From Candidatus Heimdallarchaeota archaeon (lineage in GTDB: Archaea; Asgardarchaeota; Heimdallarchaeia; Heimdallarchaeales; Heimdallarchaeaceae), in NCBI GenBank assembly GCA_021399345.1, contig JAAFKI010000009.1, positions 1 through 34,695 of the forward strand: a DNA stretch of 34,695 nucleotides, given 5' to 3'. Shown here in pieces: positions 27,239 through 34,695 of this stretch. The notes under the pieces are model-generated. The model saw only the letters and a list, made by a program, of their open reading frames with translations, had not been told where the DNA came from and made no database searches. The first letter of the stretch is position 1, and the number at the start of each line of letters is the position of its first letter. The position numbers and the translations under genes are program-made.

Positions 27239-28663
27239 TTATTTCTCAGTTGATAATGTTTCTTCAACATTTAACAACTGAATTGTATGGGTTTTTCCTG
27301 AGATTCCTACCATTGATCCAGCTACCAATACAACATTGTCTTTTGCATCAATGTACTTATCTTCATGAAGTTCCTTAATAACATTGAATACTAGCTCATC
27401 GTAATTATCTTCATACTTATGAAAAATAGGTTTAACGCCCCAAAATAACCTTGTTACACGTTTAGTAAATTGATTATGAGAAACGGCATAAATAGGTAGA
27501 TTTTCCCTATTTCTAGAAACCATACTTGCTGTATACCCAGTTTGAGTAAGAGCAATAATTGCCTTTACTGACATTCTCTTAGCCAACCTAACTGCAGAAA
27601 TACCAATTTCATTACCAATATTAACCTCAGTATCAACTACTAAAGGACGATCTAAAGCTAGGTTTTTCTCAGCTTCTAGAATAATATCATTCATTATTTT
27701 CATAACTAGGAGAGGATGTCTTCCTGTTGCTGTTTCAGCTGATAACATTAGAGCATCGGCTCCATCAAAAACTGCATGAGCAACATCACTTGCTTCAGCT
27801 CTTGTAGGAATGGATTCTTTGGTCATGGATTCTAACATCTGTGTTGCAACAATAACTGGTTTAGCTAAACTCATACCTAGTTGGATCAATTGTTTTTGCA
27901 AGATAGGAACCCTAGCAGGACCTACTTCAATAGCTAAATCTCCTCGTGCAACCATCAAACCATTACTAAAGGAAGCGATTTCATTTATTGAATCTAGAGA
28001 ATCCTGATGTTCGATTTTTGCAATGAGCTGAATGTCTTCGTTAGTTTTTGATTCAACAATTTCTTTTACTCTTTTAAGATCATCAACGCTTCGTACAAAT
28101 GAGATAAATAGAAAATCAGTTTCCCAATCACAAGCTTTTTCGATATCTACTATATCTTTCTTAGTTGGTACTCTTATAGATAAATCTGCATCTGGAATAT
28201 TTACTCCTTTTCTAGATGAAATTTCACCCCCATCTATCACCTTACAAACTATTTCATCATCTGTAATTGATTCAGCGTTCAATCTAACTAGACCATCGTT
28301 TATGAAAAGAGAAGTATTAACTTTTAATTCATTAGTTAATTTGGGATAGTTGATTGGAATAAGATTATCTTTTCCAATTATGTCCCTAGTAGTAAGCTTA
28401 ACAATTTCATCTCTTTTGAGAATTTTTACCTCCTCTAACATCCCTAATCTAATTTTAGGACCACTAATGTCAATACCTATTGCAAGATCATTGCATAGAT
28501 TTCTGAGATTATTGAAGGTTTCTTCATGACTTTGATGATTTCCATGGGAAAAATTCAATCGAGCTAAATCCATTCCATTGTCAATCATTTTTTTCAGAAT
28601 ATTCTCAGAACTAGATGAAGGACCTATTGTACAAACTATCTTTGTTAATCTCAATATTATCAA
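27239..28663 (-). CDS. pyk: Pyruvate kinase
   Basis: A 474-residue glycolytic enzyme converting phosphoenolpyruvate and ADP to pyruvate and ATP, in the cytosol. Motifs in order: TKIVCTIGPSS (7-17), ARLNFSHG (34-41, with R35, N37, H40), DISGPKIRLG (65-74), AKIEHQ with catalytic Lys216, MVARGDLAIEVG, VIVATQMLESM, then PTRAEASDVAHAVFDGADALMLSAETATGRHP, split by no gap. The C-terminal regulatory-type domain is present and length is normal. No ATG is available: the start is TTG 28663 or TTG 28654, with no ribosome site and a TATA-like TTTTAAT near 28687, so a leaderless TTG-started mRNA is likely. It is divergent from the membrane-protein gene at 28754. Nothing suggests it is functionally tied to its tubulin-like neighbours. 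Confidence 0.96.
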   Translation of the reverse strand: MIILRLTKIVCTIGPSSSSENILKKMIDNGMDLARLNFSHGNHQSHEETFNNLRNLCNDLAIGIDISGPKIRLGMLEEVKILKRDEIVKLTTRDIIGKDNLIPINYPKLTNELKVNTSLFINDGLVRLNAESITDDEIVCKVIDGGEISSRKGVNIPDADLSIRVPTKKDIVDIEKACDWETDFLFISFVRSVDDLKRVKEIVESKTNEDIQLIAKIEHQDSLDSINEIASFSNGLMVARGDLAIEVGPARVPILQKQLIQLGMSLAKPVIVATQMLESMTKESIPTRAEASDVAHAVFDGADALMLSAETATGRHPLLVMKIMNDIILEAEKNLALDRPLVVDTEVNIGNEIGISAVRLAKRMSVKAIIALTQTGYTASMVSRNRENLPIYAVSHNQFTKRVTRLFWGVKPIFHKYEDNYDELVFNVIKELHEDKYIDAKDNVVLVAGSMVGISGKTHTIQLLNVEETLSTEK

Positions 28664-28720
28664 GAAAACATGGAAGTACTAGATTAAAATTCTTACTAAC
28701 CCCCTAACTCTTTCGAAACG

Positions 28721-28728
28721 ATTAAAAG
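28721..28728 (+). promoter_or_regulatory. TATA box for the membrane protein / FtsZ-like operon
   Basis: ATTAAAAG, centred 29-30 bases before ATG 28754. No ribosome site precedes that ATG, which fits a leaderless first gene followed by an SD-led second gene. Confidence 0.4.
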
Positions 28729-28753
28729 CAAGCACAGACTCTATGAAATTGTT

Positions 28754-30151
28754 ATGGAATCTAATCCTCAAAAACCTACTTCATTTAAAGCAAAAACTAT
28801 TGTTCCTGATGATATTGAAGTTCCCTCGTTTGATTTTGAGAATTTATTATATGAACACTACAAAAAATATCCACAAACAGCTGCATTGGTTGAAAAACCC
28901 ATTTACCTAGAGGCTCTAATGAATCCTTTCAAAAGATTCTATCTTGTGCCTATTGCTCTTCTCAAGCTAAAATTAAATACAATTTTATCTTTAAAATGGA
29001 AGGATTTTCTAAAACTGTGGATTTTTATTGTGTTGATGTATATTCCATCATTGTTATTTGTAATGCTACCATTTCAAACGAATGGAAGGTTATTGTTTGA
29101 CATTATTTTCAATGTTGGAACTCCAATACTTATAGCAATTCTGTTATCACTATTCTACATGAAATATACTCATAATGGTTTTCTTGGGTTAACTCTTGCT
29201 AAGAGAGTAGAATGGTTAGAGAAACCGGTTAGAGAATATTATACTAAATATTATGATAGACATATTCCTAAGAATCCAATTATAATATTAGCTTCTTTAG
29301 CAACTGGAATTGGTATTCAAATTCCTATGTTAAAAGTCGCTTTTGGTAATAATCCTGTAACTTCAGTATTTGGTAATGTGGGGGCATCTATTCTTAATCC
29401 AGCATATTTTAGCAGCAATGCAGCAGAATTTTTTGGTATTCTTACATGTATATTCAGTCCTTTTCTATACTATATTTTCTTTGTAGCAGTCTATTTCATG
29501 TTCTTTAATACACGAATTTATTCCAAAATTCTTAAACCAATCAAACAAAAAATGGATGTTTACAGAAAGGAATATGGCACTCTTTTAATGAGAGAAAACT
29601 ACGATATAATTTGGTCTTTGGGAGATAAATGGTCAAGAGGAAGAACGATTAGTCAACTAGAAAATATACCTACAGCAGGTATACTATCTGCTCTGATCAT
29701 TATCATAGCTATGTTTATGGGTAATATAAATCAGCTAATGTACTCATCTCCTCCTCCTGGAATGCCTACACATAACGTAAATTTCATGTTTCTAAAAGCT
29801 GGACAACCCGCAACAATTCTAGTTGTAACTATTTCTGCTTTAATTGCTGTACTGATGGTTTTCTACGTAATCCTTCCATTATGGGCTTTCAGTATCAAAG
29901 CTAGAAAATTCAAAATTAAAGCACTCATGGAATTAGACAATTATATTTTCGCAAATGTGGTAGAATTCGGAGAAAAATATTCAGAAGAAGCAAAGAGAGA
30001 AAATGTTACAATGCTGCAACTAAGAGAATATGTAGCTTCAATGAGAATATTTCCAATATCAACGCAAAAAATATTCAAAACAATCATGATTATTGCTATA
30101 TGGGTGATAAACATACTCAAAATTATTAGGTCAGTAGGAGGAGGAATCTAA
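28754..30151 (+). CDS. Seven-helix membrane protein preceding an FtsZ/tubulin-like gene
   Basis: A 465-residue protein I cannot assign to a named family. A soluble N-terminal ~60 residues has several Pro and acidic residues. Predicted membrane helices lie at about 88-107, 113-136, 174-193 (weak), 226-251, 307-328, 352-378 and 439-458. Two charged loops, ~255-305 and ~380-435, probably face the cytosol. The C-terminus ends in a short basic and Gly-rich stretch. The stop codon directly abuts the start of the FtsZ/tubulin-like gene (TAAATG), and that gene's ribosome site lies inside this one's last codons. This tight linkage makes it a candidate membrane anchor or receptor for the filament protein (inference). 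It is complete, with composition like its neighbours. Confidence 0.75.
   Translation: MESNPQKPTSFKAKTIVPDDIEVPSFDFENLLYEHYKKYPQTAALVEKPIYLEALMNPFKRFYLVPIALLKLKLNTILSLKWKDFLKLWIFIVLMYIPSLLFVMLPFQTNGRLLFDIIFNVGTPILIAILLSLFYMKYTHNGFLGLTLAKRVEWLEKPVREYYTKYYDRHIPKNPIIILASLATGIGIQIPMLKVAFGNNPVTSVFGNVGASILNPAYFSSNAAEFFGILTCIFSPFLYYIFFVAVYFMFFNTRIYSKILKPIKQKMDVYRKEYGTLLMRENYDIIWSLGDKWSRGRTISQLENIPTAGILSALIIIIAMFMGNINQLMYSSPPPGMPTHNVNFMFLKAGQPATILVVTISALIAVLMVFYVILPLWAFSIKARKFKIKALMELDNYIFANVVEFGEKYSEEAKRENVTMLQLREYVASMRIFPISTQKIFKTIMIIAIWVINILKIIRSVGGGI
30136..30144 (+). promoter_or_regulatory. Strong ribosome binding site of the FtsZ-like gene
   Basis: AGGAGGAGG, 7 bases before ATG 30152, within the end of the membrane-protein gene. 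It is the strongest Shine-Dalgarno sequence I found in the window. Confidence 0.75.
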
Positions 30152-31291
30152 ATGTCTTGGCTTAAAAGAAAAATCTTCCGAAAGAAGATATCTATTTCAG
30201 TTATAGGTGTTGGTAACGCAGGATGCAAAATAGGTGAAAAACTTATTCAAGAGTTACGTGAAAGTAAAATCACCATAAAATCATTAGCGGTGAATCTAGC
30301 TGATAACTTTGAACCAAAAATCAGCAATTTTTCAGACAACTTCTGGTTTGGAGCAAAAGACTATGTTTCCTCAGATTATGATTTTGAGAAAGCATACAAA
30401 CAATTGAAAGCTAAAGAGATGGAGATGAAATCTAAACTAGAGAAAGTTGTCTTTTACAAACGTGATGAAAGAAAAGATGAAGACGATTTAGCTCTTCACC
30501 TAATAATAGGTAGTGGTGGCGGAACTGGTAGTGCTGGAACCATTATTGTTAGCAAGTTACTAGCTGATATAACAGGGGAACCACCAACAGTTATCTTCGT
30601 ATTACCGGAAAAAGATGAACCTTCACTTGTTCAATATAATTCTGCAAGAGCTCTACATTACCTCGGATTTGACACACTTGGTCCTCATTGTCCAATCATA
30701 TTATTTGACAATGAAAAACTCTTGAAACTCTACGAAGATGAGAGTATAGAAATAGTTCTAGAAAAAAGCAATGAGTTGCTAGCTGAAACCTTCACTACAA
30801 CTGTTCTTTCGGCTCTTCAAGAAAGCACTCATGAGGAATTCTACGCAGATCTAAATGATTTCTTCAAATCATTCTCTAGAGATGCTAGAGGTTTAGGGAT
30901 AATTATTTCTCTCGATAAGGAATTTGAAACTTTAGAAAAGGCTCAAAATACAAGATTTTCTGATCTCTTCTTTAATGAATTAGATGAAAGTTCAAGTTTA
31001 ACAGCTGATGTGACTAGGGCTAAATTAGGTTATTTAGCAATAACTATGCCAACAACTTATCAGTCTACATTTGAAACAAGAAAAATAGTCAAAAAATTCG
31101 AAAAAGGAGACATAAAAGTTTCTTTAAATCCCATAGATGAACCAATTTTAACGATTAGAGGAGTGCTCACTGGAATCCACCCCGATTACGTGGAAAGGTT
31201 CTGGGAAGTGCTTGAGAAGGGAAGAGATACTAGAAAGGAAATCATTGAGGCTGAAACAAAGATAAAAGAAACTTATATCGAAACCGAGTAG
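30152..31291 (+). CDS. Tubulin/FtsZ-superfamily GTPase (divergent FtsZ-like)
   Basis: A 379-residue protein with the FtsZ/tubulin layout. The first nucleotide loop is VIGVGNAGCKIG (17-28). The tubulin signature is GSGGGTGSAG (120-129), where the last Gly of the usual GGGTGSG is Ala. Then follow VIFVLPEKDEP, FDNEKLL (185-191, ribose contact) and a T7-like loop FYADLNDFF with Asp233 and Asp236 kept but the usual Asn changed to Tyr. The C-terminal domain is recognisable up to ~345 and ends in a charged helix. It is not a standard FtsZ1/FtsZ2 or a eukaryote-like tubulin, and looks closest to the divergent FtsZ-like groups proposed for membrane remodelling. The N-terminal MSWLKRKIFRKK is shared with the degenerate paralogue at 25921. 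It sits directly behind a polytopic membrane protein, which suggests membrane-attached polymers. Confidence 0.85.
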   Translation: MSWLKRKIFRKKISISVIGVGNAGCKIGEKLIQELRESKITIKSLAVNLADNFEPKISNFSDNFWFGAKDYVSSDYDFEKAYKQLKAKEMEMKSKLEKVVFYKRDERKDEDDLALHLIIGSGGGTGSAGTIIVSKLLADITGEPPTVIFVLPEKDEPSLVQYNSARALHYLGFDTLGPHCPIILFDNEKLLKLYEDESIEIVLEKSNELLAETFTTTVLSALQESTHEEFYADLNDFFKSFSRDARGLGIIISLDKEFETLEKAQNTRFSDLFFNELDESSSLTADVTRAKLGYLAITMPTTYQSTFETRKIVKKFEKGDIKVSLNPIDEPILTIRGVLTGIHPDYVERFWEVLEKGRDTRKEIIEAETKIKETYIETE

Positions 31292-31319
31292 TTTTTCCTT
31301 CTACTCATTCAGTTTTTTT
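31286..31319 (+). terminator. Hairpin plus T7 terminator after the FtsZ-like gene
   Basis: GAGTAG (31286-31291, overlapping the stop codon) pairs with CTACTC (31301-31306) over a 9-base loop. Seven T follow at 31313-31319. Confidence 0.5.
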
Positions 31320-31336
31320 CTCCAAATAGATATGAA

Positions 31337-31346
31337 TATAAATATA
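31337..31346 (+). promoter_or_regulatory. TATA box that sets the zinc-ribbon gene start
   Basis: TATAAATATA is centred about 29 bases before ATG 31371. It lies inside the longer frame that would begin at ATG 31332, so the shorter start is preferred. Confidence 0.5.
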
Positions 31347-31370
31347 CATAGCCAGAGTTTCATGAACATA

Positions 31371-32330
31371 ATGAGTGTGAATAGTGAATGCCCCATTTGT
31401 TTTAGAAAAATACGTTCAACCTCAAAATTTTGCAAGTATTGTGGGGGTTCTCTTAAGAAATGTCCTGAATGTCAAAATTTGAATAAAGCAGAAGATCTTT
31501 TTTGTGCTGAATGCGGTTATGACATCAAAGACGTTGAAGTACCAGTCTCAACTCCTTCGCAAGTTGCTGGAAGAACTGGTGTTTTTCAACCGATCATTCA
31601 AAGAAGTGCTGGACAAGAGGATGACGATTCCCAACCTAAACTTATACTTTGGCCTCCTTTGCCAGCTCAGCAACCAAGCACAGCTGCTTATCCTAGACCA
31701 TTCCCTCCTGCTCAAAGAGCAATCCAGTTCACTGAAGTTGAACCAACTTATGAACCTGAAAAATTAGAGTATAAATATAAAAAAGTCAAGTTTATAGGTT
31801 TTCTTGAAGGATCTATTCCCAGTTCAAGTGCTTTAGCAGCTACTCTTGAAGCTTTTGGAATCGCTTTAATTCTAATTGCATTTGGTGTAGGTGTTGTTGC
31901 AATAGGATTAACCACTTTTAAGTCAGAGATTTTTGCAGTAATTATGGGTATAATTGGAAGTATTTTCGTCTTTTCGGCTCCTATGTTTGGTTTATATTTT
32001 ATTAGCTCAAGATGGCTTTACAGAGCATTTGAAATAAAAAGACCAGTTCGATTGAGCACAATAATCATGAATTATTCTCTAGGAGTACTAGTATTTGCTC
32101 TACTGGGTTTGATGTTAGCCCCAGTTTTCCTGTTAGGGGGAGCTATTGGTTGGACTCTTTCAGTAATAGGAGGAGTTGTAACAGTTATGGGGTTAATTGT
32201 TGTTCCTTTAAAAGCTTATTTGGCAGATTTGGTTTATGTTAAAGCAGCTGTAAATCTGAAGAACAAAGAAAAAGATAATGATTCAGAAGAAGAATCTGAT
32301 GAAGAAAAATCTGATGAAGAAAAAGATTAA
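31371..32330 (+). CDS. Double zinc-ribbon membrane protein with acidic tail
   Basis: Two zinc ribbons open the protein: CPIC...CKYC (C7, C10, C21, C24) and CPEC...CAEC (C31, C34, C45, C48), numbered from ATG 31371. A Pro/Gln-rich linker of about 70 residues follows. Four hydrophobic segments come next (from ALAATLEAFGIALILIAFGV to VVTVMGLIVVPLKAYLA). The last 20 residues are almost all Asp, Glu, Ser and Lys. This double zinc ribbon plus membrane helix arrangement is common in archaea, often of unknown function; the ribbons usually mediate protein contacts. It lies 79 bases after the FtsZ-like gene but with its own TATA box and after a terminator-like hairpin. It is therefore a neighbour rather than a certain operon member. 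Longer starts at 31332 and 31362 exist but are less likely. Confidence 0.75.
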   Translation: MSVNSECPICFRKIRSTSKFCKYCGGSLKKCPECQNLNKAEDLFCAECGYDIKDVEVPVSTPSQVAGRTGVFQPIIQRSAGQEDDDSQPKLILWPPLPAQQPSTAAYPRPFPPAQRAIQFTEVEPTYEPEKLEYKYKKVKFIGFLEGSIPSSSALAATLEAFGIALILIAFGVGVVAIGLTTFKSEIFAVIMGIIGSIFVFSAPMFGLYFISSRWLYRAFEIKRPVRLSTIIMNYSLGVLVFALLGLMLAPVFLLGGAIGWTLSVIGGVVTVMGLIVVPLKAYLADLVYVKAAVNLKNKEKDNDSEEESDEEKSDEEKD

Positions 32331-32366
32331 GGAGTACTATATTACTTCTTTAGGATTAGAACTCCA

Positions 32367-32948
32367 TTAAGTCAGTTTTTTAATTAATTTTACCTTAGTA
32401 GCTGAATCATCTGTCTCGACAATATCACTGTTTCGCAAATCATGAATTGATCTAATAATAGCTGCAGGAGAGAATCCAGTGGTTTTAACTAGCTCATCCC
32501 TTGTCCATTCTTCCTTGTTGACGCCTTGGAGTAACAAGAGAATTTTAGTGTGGGGATTAGCAGCAAAGACCTTTTCAAAAAGAACGGTATAGATAGCTAG
32601 AAGATCTTGTATATCAATATCTTCAGCTCTTTCTTGGGCCATTTCTTCATATATCTCACGCAACCCTTTCATTTGTTCTTCAACGCTCTCAAACTTGATT
32701 TTATATTGATTGGCTTCTTTCAAAGCATCTTCAATAGAATTATCCTTTGTCTCATATTCTTTTTTGAGTTTAGAGAATTTTTCTTCTATATCCTTAAGCT
32801 TAGACTTCAAATCAGAGTTTTCTTTAATTATGTCATCAGAATAACTTGAAAGCTTTGTTAATACTGTTGGAAGTTCTGCGAATTTATCTTTAATTTGTGA
32901 GTAGAGTTCAATGAATTCTTCTAAGGGTGTTTTAGTTGTTCCTTCCAT
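32367..32948 (-). CDS. Coiled-coil protein with C-terminal winged helix
   Basis: A 193-residue soluble protein. Residues ~38-112 form a coiled coil rich in Glu and Lys with heptad-spaced Leu, Ile and Phe. Residues ~118-190 look like a winged-helix domain: a helix (LLAIYTVLFEKVF), KILLLLQG, then EEWTRDELVKTTGFSPAAIIRSIHDLRNSDIVE as the helix-turn-helix, and a short beta wing (TDDSATKVKLIKKL). It could bind DNA as a regulator, or the winged helix could mediate protein contacts; the sequence does not decide. No operon partner is visible, since the flanking genes are convergent (left) and divergent (right). ATG 32948 lies ~30 bases from an AAAATTAATATT TATA-like box, and no ribosome site is seen. 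Confidence 0.7.
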   Translation of the reverse strand: MEGTTKTPLEEFIELYSQIKDKFAELPTVLTKLSSYSDDIIKENSDLKSKLKDIEEKFSKLKKEYETKDNSIEDALKEANQYKIKFESVEEQMKGLREIYEEMAQERAEDIDIQDLLAIYTVLFEKVFAANPHTKILLLLQGVNKEEWTRDELVKTTGFSPAAIIRSIHDLRNSDIVETDDSATKVKLIKKLT

Positions 32949-33015
32949 GATGTTTAGACGAGAATTTCCTTCAATATTAATTTTGTGTAATTACTAGGGG
33001 GAAATTGGCAAAAAC

Positions 33016-33023
33016 TTATTTAA
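33016..33023 (+). promoter_or_regulatory. TATA box of the nucleotidyltransferase gene
   Basis: TTATTTAA, centred 26-27 bases before ATG 33046. No ribosome site lies between, so the mRNA is probably leaderless. Confidence 0.5.
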
Positions 33024-33045
33024 CCTTCTTCAAACCGATTAAAGC

Positions 33046-33753
33046 ATGGACTCGATTATACTCTGTGGAGGACTAGGAACTAGAATCCGAACTGTTACTC
33101 AAGACAGTTATCCAAAAGCTATGGTTGAAATCATGGGAAAAACCATTTTAGCTTGGGAATTGTCGTGGTTAAGAAAATATAACATAATACATGCTATTTT
33201 AGCTGTAAGATATTTAGCGGGATATATTGAAGAGCAGTTTGGAAGAGTATATGAAACACCCTATGGCCCAATAGAAGTTAGCTATAGTAGAGAAAAAGAG
33301 AAACTCGGCTCAGGAGGAGCAATAAAACTAGCACAGAGCTTTGTATCGAGTAATAATGTTGTTATTATGAATGGGGACATACTGACTAACTTCAACCTAG
33401 ATGAACTTGTTAAGCATCATATTGGAAGCAAAGAACTTGGAACCATAGCCGTTGTTAAAATGAGAAGTCCATTTGGAATCGTTGAAATAAAAAATGATGA
33501 TTGTATATCTGAATTCAGAGAAAAGCCTACACTAGATCATTGGATTCATGCAGGTATTGACTTATTCAAAACAGATATTTTGGATAGGTTTCCCAAAATA
33601 GGGCAAATGGAAGAAACAATTTTCGTAGAGTTAGCAAAGGAAAAACAACTGAAAGCTTTCAGAGTTGATCCTAAATTCTATTGGAGAAGCATTGATAGTC
33701 CTAAAGATCTCCAAGAAGCAGACAAAGAATGGAAGGGAATAGATTTAAAGTAA
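33046..33753 (+). CDS. Sugar-1-phosphate nucleotidyltransferase (GDP-mannose / heptose-GDP type)
   Basis: A 235-residue Rossmann-like NTP transferase that joins a sugar 1-phosphate and an NTP to give a nucleotide sugar and pyrophosphate. Visible motifs are GGLGTR (8-13, triphosphate loop), YPKAMVE with Lys24, GSGGAI near residue 88 (base contact), MNGD with the metal ligand Asp111, EFREKP, and a late WRSIDSPKDL. No hexapeptide-repeat or acetyltransferase domain follows, so it is the short single-domain form seen in mannose-1-phosphate guanylyltransferases and heptose-phosphate guanylyltransferases (HddC-like). The sugar cannot be read from the sequence. It would supply glycan or lipid-head-group synthesis, in keeping with the sequon-rich surface proteins in this window. 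Its 3' end overlaps the convergent GNAT gene by 9 bases. Confidence 0.9.
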   Translation: MDSIILCGGLGTRIRTVTQDSYPKAMVEIMGKTILAWELSWLRKYNIIHAILAVRYLAGYIEEQFGRVYETPYGPIEVSYSREKEKLGSGGAIKLAQSFVSSNNVVIMNGDILTNFNLDELVKHHIGSKELGTIAVVKMRSPFGIVEIKNDDCISEFREKPTLDHWIHAGIDLFKTDILDRFPKIGQMEETIFVELAKEKQLKAFRVDPKFYWRSIDSPKDLQEADKEWKGIDLK

Positions 33754-34554
33754 AATATTTGAGGTAGAGGGATCCCAATCAAATCTTTTCTGGAGATAAG
33801 GTGATTCGAAACCAATCCCTTTGTAAAGCAATTCAGCTCCAGAATTTTTCTGAGCTTGAAGACAAAAACGGAGATGAGGATTCAGTTGAATCTTTTCTGT
33901 AAGATAATTGGACATCATAGTTTTTGCATACCCACTTCGTCGATATTTTTTCTTAGTACCTACTCCATATATTCCAATATAGTTTTTATCCTTAAACGAG
34001 CAGAAGCAACTCACATCCTTATTAGAAACCTTACCCACATAAAACTCAATCCCATTCTCATGTTGCTTCTTTACCATAGAAGTAATGTATTTTTTCAGAT
34101 GAGAAGGATAGATAAAAGAATCAAAAAAGACTGATATCCAACGATTGACTTTCTTCAGGGAGAGTAAGTCTATTTCAAGAGAGGGAAGAGGAGTAATCTT
34201 ATCTTTGTAATCTCCTTTCCATGACATTACAACTGTATCTAGATGATATTGGATTAGTTTCTTATTTCTCAAAAGCTTTGAATTCTTCTGAAAGGTATCG
34301 TTGTTATACACTTTGATAATATAGTATTCCTTACCATCTGAGAAGTAAGAATGTGTGAAATCTAGAAAGTCTTGGAAATTTTCATCTCCATATTTTGTTG
34401 GAACAACGTAGCTATAAGTTTCAATGGATTTATTTTTTATGAAATAACCTAACTCATTTAATACAACTTCAGAATCTGGCATATAATAATAAAAGCCATA
34501 TTCATTTAAGTCTAATAATTCCCTTTCACTTGGAATTGTATTTTCGTTAGTCAT
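33745..34554 (-). CDS. GNAT-family N-acetyltransferase with unrecognised N-terminal half
   Basis: A 269-residue protein. The C-terminal half is a GNAT domain: a strand FYVGKVSNKDVSCFCSF, then GIYGVGTKKKYRRSGYAKTMM, with the acetyl-CoA pyrophosphate loop R205-R-S-G208-Y-A210, and LRFCLQAQKNSGAELLYKGIGF as motif B (AQ...N..A..LY...GF). The N-terminal ~130 residues look like a second, degenerate GNAT-like half, with no clear CoA loop. Acceptor unknown. It is convergent with the nucleotidyltransferase gene, overlapping by 9 bases. ATG 34554 is ~31 bases from a GATTTATC TATA-like box, so the mRNA probably has little or no leader. Confidence 0.82.
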   Translation of the reverse strand: MTNENTIPSERELLDLNEYGFYYYMPDSEVVLNELGYFIKNKSIETYSYVVPTKYGDENFQDFLDFTHSYFSDGKEYYIIKVYNNDTFQKNSKLLRNKKLIQYHLDTVVMSWKGDYKDKITPLPSLEIDLLSLKKVNRWISVFFDSFIYPSHLKKYITSMVKKQHENGIEFYVGKVSNKDVSCFCSFKDKNYIGIYGVGTKKKYRRSGYAKTMMSNYLTEKIQLNPHLRFCLQAQKNSGAELLYKGIGFESPYLQKRFDWDPSTSNILL

Positions 34555-34659
34555 TTCTGATAGTCTTTTTACCTAACAAAAGATAAATCTTGCTTTTAGG
34601 TAATTTTTACTCGAGCAAAAAAGATTTAAAGTGTCTTTTTTTCTGCAATTTGAAGTTCA

Positions 34660-34695
34660 ATGAGTGTCAGATACGATAAAGATACAAGAAAAGCT
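34660..34695 (+). CDS. Start of an unidentified gene, cut by the right window edge
   Basis: ATG 34660 opens a frame of 12 codons (MSVRYDKDTRKA) that leaves the window. An AGATTTAAAG TATA-like box at 34622-34631 lies about 33 bases upstream. It is divergent from the GNAT gene, with an intergenic space of 105 bases. Too short to identify. Confidence 0.4.
   Translation, partial: MSVRYDKDTRKA

Overview
This is AT-rich archaeal DNA, most likely from an Asgard archaeon (inference). The archaeal markers are DNA topoisomerase VI (both subunits), an Alba chromatin protein, TATA-type promoters about 25-30 bases before many start codons (leaderless transcripts), and GGTGA/GGAGG ribosome sites before internal operon genes. 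The Asgard leaning comes from a Rab/Ras-like small GTPase with a complete set of G motifs, two tubulin/FtsZ-superfamily genes and several zinc-ribbon and coiled-coil proteins. No 16S rRNA or other taxonomic marker is present, so a rank below Asgard cannot be given. I saw no tRNA, rRNA, insertion sequence, integrase or CRISPR array. Apart from the two window edges, no stretch longer than about 300 bases lacks a gene.

Layout. 1-1545 (-): secreted right-handed beta-helix (NosD-like) protein, cut by the window edge. 1740-3124: a TIGR04076-type small protein and a degenerate FAD-dependent oxidoreductase-like protein, divergent around a shared TATA element. 3134-7833 (-): probable operon of a CPBP-like membrane protein, a small GTPase and a HEAT-repeat protein. 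7994-8392 (+): Alba with a lysine-rich tail. 8476-22496 (-): topoisomerase VI operon. 22658-25684 (-): large surface protein with seven LVIVD-type repeats. 25921-32330: two tubulin/FtsZ-superfamily genes, one with an intact GTP-binding signature and one degenerate, around pyruvate kinase, a polytopic membrane protein and a zinc-ribbon membrane protein. 32367-34695: a coiled-coil/winged-helix protein, a sugar-phosphate nucleotidyltransferase, a GNAT acetyltransferase and the first codons of a rightward gene.

The outstanding feature is topoisomerase VI subunit B: one uninterrupted 4204-codon frame. Its first ~540 residues are an ordinary TopVI-B (GHKL ATPase, H2TH, transducer). About 3,500 further residues are a long array of degenerate helix-hairpin-helix-like repeats, ending in a histone-H1-like Lys/Pro/Ala tail. 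The partner A subunit keeps its catalytic Tyr and Toprim acidic residues and carries an extra ~100-residue N-terminus. The Alba gene next door has a similar PAKK tail. Together these suggest a type IIB topoisomerase turned into a large chromatin-scaffold machine.

The second notable system is the pair of tubulin/FtsZ-like proteins. They share an MSW...IF N-terminus; one appears GTPase-competent, the other has lost the nucleotide-binding loop. The intact one is translated directly behind a seven-helix membrane protein, which suggests a membrane-attached cytoskeletal or membrane-remodelling module.
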